Below, one piece after another: positions 1-5,823 of a stretch of DNA of 12,973 nt (position 1 is the first letter of the stretch; each line of letters begins with the position of its first letter). The DNA lies in assembly GCA_018238825.1 (NCBI GenBank), contig JABCSP010000035.1:1-12973 (forward strand), written 5' to 3'. Source of the stretch: Candidatus Thorarchaeota archaeon (lineage in GTDB: Archaea; Asgardarchaeota; Thorarchaeia; Thorarchaeales; Thorarchaeaceae). The translations under genes and the position numbers were made by a program. Below the pieces are notes generated by a model. That model was not told the origin of the DNA and searched no databases. It was given only the letters and a program-made list of their open reading frames with translations.

Positions 1-763
1 TGGGAATCATATTGAAGAGACCTAGAATGGAATTGATTATAATTCCATATTGAATTAGGTACAGCATTGGTTGAGAAGCTAGACCATATGTGAAAATCGT
101 TACGATGACAAGCCCTATTGCCATTATAAAATTACTCAGAGGGCCTGCAAGATTTGTTTTTGCATTGTCTTCAGTACTTGATGTGCCGCTTGTGTGTACA
201 GTTCCGGTTCCAAATATTGGTACTGAGAATAGAATAGCAATTGCAGATAGGTAGTACCCCATTGTGGTCATTCTAAACTCAGACCACATTCCATAATGCT
301 GTGCTACAAATTTGTGAGCTAACTCATGACCGATGAAAGCTAGCAGGAAAATCAAAATCATTCCAACAGGGACCCACCAGAAGGGGCCACTCATATACCA
401 GGTAAAACGGGAGAGTGCATAAGCAATTCCATAGGGCGAACCCAACATAGAGATTCCAACAAGTGCAACCAATATACAGGCAATGAGGAGGTGTTTCAAT
501 TCAGTACTCGAAAAGCGTTTCTTTCCCGACCTTCGTCGTGGCTTCTTCTTCCTCTTTGGTATAACGGATGACCATGTCTGATTGTCTTTGTATTCATCTC
601 CACCTACCGAATCAGACACTCTTCTTTTTGCTTCATCTTGCACCTGCTGCATTGCAGGACAACCATGACCTTCTGGAAGTCTATGATCTCCACAATACAC
701 ACCTTTGCAATACGGGCATATGAAGCATAGATCTTCTTTGCCACAGAGAGAGCAATTTGTCAT
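1..763 (-). CDS. AN1 zinc-finger site-2 protease (M50 family), 3' end outside window
   Basis: This is the first 254 codons of a membrane-embedded zinc metalloprotease. It is open to the left edge and starts at the ATG at 763-761 behind an AGGTGG ribosome binding site. Residues 4-35 form an AN1-type zinc finger (C4, C7, C16, C19, C24, H27, H33, C35; C13 is also present). A basic linker (KRKKKPRRRSGKK, about 70-82) follows. Hydrophobic segments lie at about 90-112 and 126-145. The HExxH motif is HELAH (H146, E147, H150). After more membrane helices, the last visible residues are NMIP (251-254), the beginning of the NxxPxxxLDG motif whose aspartate is the third zinc ligand and lies outside the window. 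In this family the enzyme cuts substrates within the membrane. AN1 fingers commonly bind ubiquitin-like or nucleic acid partners; here a recruiting role is inference. Substrate unknown. Confidence 0.9.
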   Translation of the reverse strand, partial: MTNCSLCGKEDLCFICPYCKGVYCGDHRLPEGHGCPAMQQVQDEAKRRVSDSVGGDEYKDNQTWSSVIPKRKKKPRRRSGKKRFSSTELKHLLIACILVALVGISMLGSPYGIAYALSRFTWYMSGPFWWVPVGMILIFLLAFIGHELAHKFVAQHYGMWSEFRMTTMGYYLSAIAILFSVPIFGTGTVHTSGTSSTEDNAKTNLAGPLSNFIMAIGLVIVTIFTYGLASQPMLYLIQYGIIINSILGLFNMIP

Positions 764-767
764 TGAA

Positions 768-773
768 CCACCT
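768..773 (-). promoter_or_regulatory. Ribosome binding site of the M50 protease
   Basis: AGGTGG on the minus strand, complementary to the archaeal 16S tail, lies 4 bases before the ATG at 763. It fixes that start; the first zinc-finger cysteine is only at residue 4. Confidence 0.6.
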
Positions 774-804
774 ATATAGTTGCTTTGTATTTTGAAATTG
801 AGCT

Positions 805-812
805 AATATATT
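805..812. promoter_or_regulatory. TATA-like palindrome in the divergent region
   Basis: AATATATT reads the same on both strands. For the protease gene it lies about 45 bases upstream of the ATG, which predicts a start near 783 and a leader of about 20 bases. For the dehydrogenase it would give a leader of about 90 bases, which is less convincing. A second TATA-like palindrome, CTATATAG, lies at 772-779 but overlaps the protease leader. Apart from these and the dehydrogenase ribosome binding site, nothing else is evident in 764-925. Confidence 0.35.
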
Positions 813-912
813 CGTATTCCTAGTGGACCATTTACATTTCAAGGTAGCAAACCTGTGATTTTTGCAAAGTCTTAAGAGGCGGAATTTCATGGCGGCATAT
901 GCCGGGACGCAC

Positions 913-918
913 GGAGAG
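913..918 (+). promoter_or_regulatory. Ribosome binding site that selects the GTG start of the dehydrogenase
   Basis: GGAGAG ends 7 bases before the in-frame GTG at 926. The upstream in-frame ATG at 899 has only GGCGGC (891-896) two bases ahead, too close to work well. Starting at 926 puts the FAD-binding strand at the very N-terminus (VDYDVAIVGSGPAG), as is usual for this family. Confidence 0.55.
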
Positions 919-925
919 TAATCAC

Positions 926-2323
926 GTGGACTATGACGTAGCAATCGTTGGTAGTGGACCAGCTGGGATTTTTTGCGCTCTAGAACTGATTCAGCATAAT
1001 CCTGAACTCAAAGTAGTGATTATTGAGCGCGGGAAGAGCATCGAGAAACGCAACTGTCCTAATTCAGATGCTGCACCTGGTTGTAAGAAATGTAATCCAT
1101 GTGACATTCTTGCGGGATGGGGCGGTGCTGGATCTTTCTCTGATGGAAAACTGACAATCTCCACACAGGTTGGGGGCTGGTTAGATGAGTTTATCGGGAA
1201 CAAACGCCTAATGGAATTAATCCAGTATGTAGATGGCAAATACGTTTCTTACGGTGCACCGTCAAAGATCTATGGTTCACAAGATGATGCCGTTGAAGAG
1301 TTCTCACAAAAAGCTGCTCTGATTGGAATGGAGTTAATCCCGCAGCAGGTTCGACACATGGGTCGTGAAGGATGTATCGAAGTCATGGGGAAGATGTACG
1401 ATGATGTCCTTAAACATGCCACAGTACATTTCAATACAGAAGCAAAAGATATCCAGATAAATGGTCACTCAGTTCAGGGTCTCGTTACAAATGGTGGTGA
1501 TTCAATAACGGCCAAGTATGTGGTTGCTGCACCTGGTCGAGTGGGTAATGAGTGGCTAGCAAAACAAGCTGAGCGACTGGACCTGCATACCGAGAACAAC
1601 TATGTGGATATTGGCCTACGAATAGAGATCCCAGAACCTGTCATGCATGAGATTGCTGAAGCACTCTATGAACCAAAATTGATATACTACTCAAAGGAGT
1701 TTGATGATAAGGTTCGTTTATTCTGTTTCAATCCTGGTGGTGTAGTCACAACAGAGTACTATGATGAGATTCTCACGGTCAACGGTCAATCCTTTGCAAA
1801 CAAGAAAACACCAAACTCCAATTTTGCCCTTCTTGTGTCAACTCGATTTACTGCTCCTTTCAAGGAACCAATTGCTTATGGTCAATCTGTTGCGGGGATG
1901 GCGAATATGCTAGGTGATGGAGTTATTGTTCAACGATTGGCAGATTTGAGGAGAGGAAAGAGAAGTACCAAGAAACGCATAGCGAGAAGTCCAGTAAAAC
2001 CCACATTACTCAGTGCTTCACCAGGAGACCTTAGCTTTGCACTTCCATATCGACATCTGAGCTCGATATTAGAAATGCTTGATGCATTGGACAAACTATG
2101 TCCTGGCGTAGCAGGCGCAGGAACTCTTCTTTATGGTGTGGAAGTCAAATTCTATAGTTCTCGCCTGAAGCTAAATCAGAATCTTGAATCCGAGATTTCG
2201 AATCTCTATGCCGCAGGTGATGGGGCAGGAATCACTCGGGGTCTCATGCAAGCCTCAGTTTCTGGTGTTCTCATTGCAAGGGATATACTCCAGAAAGAAA
2301 GTGTCGAGGTAAACTCTTCCTAG
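926..2323 (+). CDS. FAD-dependent dehydrogenase, COG2509 type
   Basis: A soluble flavoprotein of 465 residues from GTG 926, or 474 from ATG 899. The Rossmann motif GSGPAG comes at residues 9-14, followed by the acidic end of strand two (ERG, 34-36), which binds the FAD ribose. A cysteine cluster CxxCxxC lies at 53-59 with another cysteine at 44, then WGGAGSFSDGKL at about 65-76, a block typical of the COG2509 'uncharacterised FAD-dependent dehydrogenases'. The C-terminal YAAGDGAGITRGLMQASVSG is the second FAD-contacting motif. The length is normal and no key element is missing. The substrate of this family is not established, so I give no reaction beyond flavin-dependent redox. The clustered cysteines could bind metal or act in redox; that is inference. 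It is divergent from the protease gene and convergent with the surface-protein gene, so it is probably transcribed alone. Confidence 0.88.
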   Translation: MDYDVAIVGSGPAGIFCALELIQHNPELKVVIIERGKSIEKRNCPNSDAAPGCKKCNPCDILAGWGGAGSFSDGKLTISTQVGGWLDEFIGNKRLMELIQYVDGKYVSYGAPSKIYGSQDDAVEEFSQKAALIGMELIPQQVRHMGREGCIEVMGKMYDDVLKHATVHFNTEAKDIQINGHSVQGLVTNGGDSITAKYVVAAPGRVGNEWLAKQAERLDLHTENNYVDIGLRIEIPEPVMHEIAEALYEPKLIYYSKEFDDKVRLFCFNPGGVVTTEYYDEILTVNGQSFANKKTPNSNFALLVSTRFTAPFKEPIAYGQSVAGMANMLGDGVIVQRLADLRRGKRSTKKRIARSPVKPTLLSASPGDLSFALPYRHLSSILEMLDALDKLCPGVAGAGTLLYGVEVKFYSSRLKLNQNLESEISNLYAAGDGAGITRGLMQASVSGVLIARDILQKESVEVNSS

Positions 2324-2349
2324 AACAAATTTTACCTATGATCCACCTC

Positions 2350-2388
2350 AAATGGGTAACAAATCATCGTTATCCATTTTTCTTTCTC
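2350..2388 (+). terminator. Hairpin/T-tract terminator of the dehydrogenase gene
   Basis: AAATGGGTAAC (2350-2360) pairs with GTTATCCATTT (2369-2379) over 11 bp, with a single G-U pair and an 8-base loop. TTCTTTCTC follows. The 3' arm carries the stop codon of the opposing surface-protein gene. On the minus strand no T-rich run follows the hairpin, so it should act mainly on the plus strand. With the 27 bases before it, this accounts for the whole convergent gap. Confidence 0.6.
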
Positions 2389-5150
2389 ACAACAATTATG
2401 ACTATTATCACTACAATTGCAATTCCTGTTCCTGCGAATGCCAGAATCAATATCATATCATTTGTTTCAGTGGTTGTGGTTGTGGTTGTGGTTGTGGTTG
2501 TGGTTGTGGTTGTGGTTGTAGTTGTAGTTGTAGTTGTAGTTGTAACCGGTATAACTACCACAAACACTGTATCAGTTGCAGAGTTTCCACCTGCATCAGT
2601 CACCATGATGGTGTAGTTGTACGTTCCAACACTCAGTCCATCTACAGCGATTGCAATAGACTCTGAACTTGAGTTCCACAATCCTGACTTAATCTGTATA
2701 TCATTTTTGTAGATGGTAAAGGTTTGTGGGTTAGCATCCGAGGGATGCCATGTAAGTACGTGTCCTGTGGTAAACTCATCAAATTCCATATTTGCTGGAG
2801 AATCAACGGTTGGCAATGAAGCATCAGCTACAATCACTAGAACCTCGTTGTTGGCTATGTTTCCGCCAATATCAGTCACTATTATGGTGTAATTGTACGT
2901 TCCAATACCCAGTCCATCAACAGAGATTGTGATGACCTCGGAGCTTGAGTTCCATGCACCTGACTTGACTAGTATTTCATCTCGATAGATAGAGTAATCC
3001 ACTGGATGCAAATCAGAAGGATCCCATGTTATTGAATAACCTGTAGCAAACTCATCATACTCGACGTTTGAAGGTGAGTCTATAGTGGGGGCTGTACCAT
3101 CGACAACGGTTACGCTTACCTCATCAGTAGCAGAGTTATCATCCACATCAGTCACCATGATGGTGTAGTTGTATGTTCCAATGCTTAGTCCCTCCACAGA
3201 TATCGTGATGACCTCAGAGCTTGAGTTCCACAATCCTGCCTTAACTGATATCCCCTCTCGATAGATAACATAGCTCTCAGGATGATCATCACTTGGACTC
3301 CAAGTTATTGATTCACCACTCGCGCCCTCTGAGTACTCTACATCTGACGGACTGTCTACTGTTGGGGCTCCAATCATATCCCACACATATGGGTAGTTGT
3401 CCACACTCCCTGCGGTCCCTGAAATCGAATATGTTCCCGTGCCGCCATAGTCTTTCCAGTAGTTACCCACTGAAACACCGTCATCCCAATTGTTGGATAC
3501 ACCTACGTCGCGACCATTATACAATCCATTGTCACCAAGTCGGTTCATATAGAGCGTACTGTACCTACAGTCGCTCTCTAGAGTTATACCACATTCTGAG
3601 TTACTGGATACGCTGTTATATGTCAAAGTACAGTTTTCCGAGTTGTCCAGTGAGAATCCATGAGCTACATTGCTTGTGGCGGTGTTGTTCGTCAGAGTAC
3701 AGCCACTAGAGTTCCATAGATTGAAACCATCAGCTAAGTTAGTGATAGCAGTGTTGTCTTTCAGAGTACAATTGGCTGAATCAACTAAACGGAATCCTTC
3801 AAAGTTGTTTGATGCGGTATTGTTCATCAAAGTGCAGTTTACTGAATCAACTACGTACAGTCCATAGTCTGAGTTACCAGATGCGATTGTGTTCAAGAGG
3901 GTGCAGTTGGTGCAGTAGCCCAGCTGGACTCCCTTTGAGATATCATTGAAGACTCCACCCTCCACTGTGACCTCTGAACAATTGGCAAGGATTACTTGGC
4001 TATACTGAGAGCCATCAATCGTACCGCTCGTGAGGTTTTTGAAATATCCTAGAGGTTTATCGTTCACAGTGTTGTCTGTTACACTGTGGAGCCAATGTGA
4101 AACAATCTCCCCACTTATGGCTAAATCATTGTCAACAAAAGTATTGTACGTCATAGAGCAGTTGATTGATTCCGACAGGTGTACACCACCATGTAGGTTG
4201 CTGGATATGGTATTGCTAGTTAGGGTGCAGTCGTCTGATAACCATACATTGACACCAAAACCGGTGTTGGTTATTGTGTTATTTGTTAGAGTGCAGGTAT
4301 CTGCATAATACAGATCGATGCCATAATTTACATTACTAGACGCGGTATTATTATTCAGAGTGCAATAATCCAGGAAATTCAATGAGAAACCAGTTAAGTA
4401 GCTGGTTGCAGTGTTGTTCGTTAGAGTGCAACTGTCTGAAGAATATAGGAAGAATCCTGTACTGTAAGTGGACGCAGTGTTGTTTGTCAGGATGCAGATA
4501 TCAGAAGAATCCAGACGGAAACCATAACCTGTGTCGCTAGATGCATTGTTGTTTGTCAAGATACTGTCATCTGAATTGTATAAGTAGAATCCATCATTGT
4601 TGTCGACCGCGGTGTTGTTCAACAGAGTGCTACTATGTGCATTGTGTAAGTAGAAACCACGATCTGAGTTGTCGACTGCGGTGTTATTAATCAGGCTGCA
4701 GCTAATGCTTGAGCTAAGATAGATTCCATTATTGTGAAGGTCAACTGTACAGTTTTGTATTGTTCCATGGTCCGCATTATCTAGGACAATCCCATTGAAA
4801 GACGATGAGCTTCCAGAGGAGATCATACAATCCCTGATTTCAAAGTACACTGTTGTACCGGTGATGCTGATACAAACTGAGTCTGCAGTTATGTTCAATC
4901 CTTCAATGATATACGGATGCGTCGAATTTCCATAACCCGGCCACCCCTGACTGGAAAAGTCACCATTACTGGTGATAATGATGGGTGCACGTTGTGTGTA
5001 AGATTCCACAAATTCCATCCGATATCCATCATTTTCTGTCACTGCTGATTCCAGTCCTCCGTGATAGACACTACCAGTACCTGAGGAGAACGCGATGACC
5101 AATATTACAAAAACTATACAAACAAAATCAGACCTATCCAAACGAAACAC
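2370..5150 (-). CDS. NosD-like beta-helix surface protein with Ig-like repeats, Thr-rich stalk and membrane anchor
   Basis: A 926-residue secreted, membrane-anchored protein. Residues 9-25 (FVCIVFVILVIAFSSGT) form the signal peptide core. Residues of about 60-560 contain many degenerate repeats of 22-24 residues built on CTLTNNTA-like strings, the signature of NosD/CASH right-handed parallel beta-helices; most carry an N-x-T/S sequon, so heavy N-glycosylation is likely. Three Ig-like modules of 92 residues follow (about 595-868), then 25 consecutive threonines (870-894), one transmembrane helix (about 899-921) and a stop-transfer tail RKKNG. Beta-helix proteins of this type bind or process polysaccharides, but no catalytic residues can be assigned. 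Start: GTG at 5150 has no ribosome binding site of its own and could be leaderless; TTG at 5141 (three codons in) has AGGTG six bases ahead and is an equally good start. Both leave the signal peptide intact. It is probably a single-gene unit on the cell surface. Confidence 0.9.
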   Translation of the reverse strand: MFRLDRSDFVCIVFVILVIAFSSGTGSVYHGGLESAVTENDGYRMEFVESYTQRAPIIITSNGDFSSQGWPGYGNSTHPYIIEGLNITADSVCISITGTTVYFEIRDCMISSGSSSSFNGIVLDNADHGTIQNCTVDLHNNGIYLSSSISCSLINNTAVDNSDRGFYLHNAHSSTLLNNTAVDNNDGFYLYNSDDSILTNNNASSDTGYGFRLDSSDICILTNNTASTYSTGFFLYSSDSCTLTNNTATSYLTGFSLNFLDYCTLNNNTASSNVNYGIDLYYADTCTLTNNTITNTGFGVNVWLSDDCTLTSNTISSNLHGGVHLSESINCSMTYNTFVDNDLAISGEIVSHWLHSVTDNTVNDKPLGYFKNLTSGTIDGSQYSQVILANCSEVTVEGGVFNDISKGVQLGYCTNCTLLNTIASGNSDYGLYVVDSVNCTLMNNTASNNFEGFRLVDSANCTLKDNTAITNLADGFNLWNSSGCTLTNNTATSNVAHGFSLDNSENCTLTYNSVSSNSECGITLESDCRYSTLYMNRLGDNGLYNGRDVGVSNNWDDGVSVGNYWKDYGGTGTYSISGTAGSVDNYPYVWDMIGAPTVDSPSDVEYSEGASGESITWSPSDDHPESYVIYREGISVKAGLWNSSSEVITISVEGLSIGTYNYTIMVTDVDDNSATDEVSVTVVDGTAPTIDSPSNVEYDEFATGYSITWDPSDLHPVDYSIYRDEILVKSGAWNSSSEVITISVDGLGIGTYNYTIIVTDIGGNIANNEVLVIVADASLPTVDSPANMEFDEFTTGHVLTWHPSDANPQTFTIYKNDIQIKSGLWNSSSESIAIAVDGLSVGTYNYTIMVTDAGGNSATDTVFVVVIPVTTTTTTTTTTTTTTTTTTTTTTTTTETNDMILILAFAGTGIAIVVIIVIIVVRKKNG
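2471..2542. repeat. Hexanucleotide microsatellite coding for poly-threonine
   Basis: Eight perfect copies of TGGTTG (2471-2518) are followed by four of TAGTTG (2519-2542), with no interruption. On the coding (minus) strand they read as alternating ACA/ACC and then ACA/ACT codons, giving 24 of the 25 threonines of the stalk. Each unit is two codons, so copy-number changes would lengthen or shorten the stalk without breaking the frame. Confidence 0.95.
2547..3368 (-). repeat. Three tandem 276-bp repeats encoding 92-residue Ig-like modules
   Basis: The marker CAGTCACcATgATGGTGTA (variants in lower case) recurs on the plus strand at 2597, 2873 and 3149, exactly 276 bases apart. In protein each module runs from PT[IV]DSP through the WNSSSE and GTYNYTI blocks to VTD. 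The most conserved stretch is the NSSSE to NYTI half, which is also the most sequon-rich. The boundaries given are approximate (residues of about 595-868). They look like recent duplications compared with the more divergent beta-helix repeats. Confidence 0.85.
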
Positions 5151-5173
5151 CTGAATCTGTGAATTTCGTGAGG

Positions 5174-5184
5174 CTTAATATTAT
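5174..5184 (-). promoter_or_regulatory. Candidate TATA box of the surface-protein gene
   Basis: On the minus strand AATAATATTAA is centred about 29 bases before the GTG at 5150. That spacing would put transcription initiation within a few bases of the start codon, which fits a leaderless message or, with the TTG at 5141, a leader of about 10 bases. Confidence 0.35.
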
Positions 5185-5239
5185 TTTGGGCGAATTTCAT
5201 GGTGAAGAATATCAGTATAATCTCGTTCACTTCCTAAGG

Positions 5240-5247
5240 TTTATATG
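5240..5247 (+). promoter_or_regulatory. TATA box of the hsp20-cdc48 operon
   Basis: TTTATATG is the best TATA match in the divergent region. With the usual spacing of about 25 bases, transcription would begin near 5267-5272, at the left edge of the 23-bp palindrome, giving a leader of about 70 bases. Confidence 0.6.
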
Positions 5248-5290
5248 CACTATGGTACCAAATAACACTATAGTACCAATGGTACTATAG
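5248..5290 (+). promoter_or_regulatory. Operator of the hsp20-cdc48 operon: 23-bp palindrome plus an upstream half-site
   Basis: CTATAGTACCA (5268-5278) and TGGTACTATAG (5280-5290) are perfect inverted copies around one central base. A direct repeat of the left arm, CACTATGGTACCAA (5248-5261), differs from CACTATAGTACCAA (5266-5279) at a single base and begins right after the TATA box. The array therefore spans the space between TATA box and start, and the first 20 or so transcribed bases. In Pyrococcus, the heat-shock repressor Phr binds over the start site of its target genes; this layout is what such a winged-helix repressor would need, but the sequence is not the published Phr or HSR1 site, and no regulator gene lies in this window. 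Confidence 0.7.
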
Positions 5291-5334
5291 AGGTGCAGAC
5301 TAGCACCTGTACAGAAAGAAGCCCCGAACAGGTG
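5291..5334 (+). promoter_or_regulatory. Leader with two mutually exclusive hairpins, one covering the hsp20 ribosome binding site
   Basis: Hairpin A: AGGTGC (5291-5296) pairs with GCACCT (5303-5308) over a 6-base loop. Hairpin B: CACCTGT (5304-5310) pairs perfectly with ACAGGTG (5328-5334) over a 17-base loop. Both use 5304-5308, so only one can form. Hairpin B contains the AGGTG ribosome binding site of hsp20 (5330-5334), four bases before its ATG; hairpin A frees it. In effect AGGTG occurs twice and a single CACCT chooses between them. This resembles an RNA thermometer or translational switch; the function is inference. Confidence 0.45.
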
Positions 5335-5338
5335 ACTC

Positions 5339-5809
5339 ATGGGTGACAACAGTCGTCCAGGGGCTTCCAACTGGAGATTATTTGAAATGATAGATGATGA
5401 GTTTGAGACAGTATTCCGTAGGCTATTCGAATCGCTCATGAATTCAATGGGCTCGATTCAAGATGGTGAAACAACGGTACAGTACTGGTCTAACTCCAGG
5501 TTTGGCCCGGGAATGGCCAATATTCCAGAAGTCAACGAGGACATACAAGCTGAGGTCATTGACCTAGATGATAGGGTTCTCTTCCTTGTTGAAGTTGGAC
5601 ATGAAGATGCGTTAATCGACGTGAAAGTTGAAGGAAGAACCCTGAAAGTCTTTGATCAAGTTGAAGGCAATGAAACAGTCTTTGATCTTGATTTTGATGT
5701 TGATATTGAAAACTCTAGAACATCCTGTCGAAACGGTATCTTAGAGATTGAACTAAAGAAAACTAATGACACGGATGGTCAAAATGAGGGGTATTTGAAG
5801 ATTGATTAG
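5339..5809 (+). CDS. hsp20: Small heat shock protein, Hsp20/alpha-crystallin family
   Basis: A 156-residue cytosolic holdase chaperone that binds unfolding proteins without ATP. The N-terminal region (about 1-60) has the aromatic and amphipathic stretch RLFEMIDDEFETVFRRLF. The alpha-crystallin domain runs from about 65 to 140, ending in NGILEIEL (132-139), which matches the family's 'GVL' block. The tail is short and ends GYLKID; L153-K154-I155 can serve as the I-x-I type oligomer contact. It starts at the ATG at 5339, four bases after AGGTG. The domain is divergent from bacterial IbpA but ordinary for archaeal Hsp20s that accompany Cdc48. It is the first gene of a two-gene operon with cdc48; in Archaeoglobus fulgidus the heat-shock regulator HSR1, hsp20 and cdc48 form one operon, so this pairing is conserved, here without the regulator. 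Confidence 0.9.
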   Translation: MGDNSRPGASNWRLFEMIDDEFETVFRRLFESLMNSMGSIQDGETTVQYWSNSRFGPGMANIPEVNEDIQAEVIDLDDRVLFLVEVGHEDALIDVKVEGRTLKVFDQVEGNETVFDLDFDVDIENSRTSCRNGILEIELKKTNDTDGQNEGYLKID

Positions 5810-5823
5810 AGGAGTGGTAGAGT

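Noticed and set aside
2471..2542. Possible CRISPR or variable-number intergenic array
   Set aside because: The units are 6 bases with no spacers, and they lie inside a coding region as in-frame threonine codons.
2338..2666. Two overlapping plus-strand open frames with poly-valine or alternating cysteine-glycine stretches
   Set aside because: They are products of reading the threonine microsatellite on the wrong strand. The minus-strand gene has signal peptide, domains and anchor in one frame.
5159..5203. Direct repeat GAATTTCgTG / GAATTTCaTG upstream of the surface-protein gene, also seen as GAATTTCATGG at 882-892
   Set aside because: Short, AT-rich and not placed consistently relative to any promoter or start; chance is sufficient.
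5196..5237. Small plus-strand frame of 12 codons beginning ATGGTGAAG
   Set aside because: No ribosome binding site, and it ends before the TATA box of hsp20; no sign of selection.
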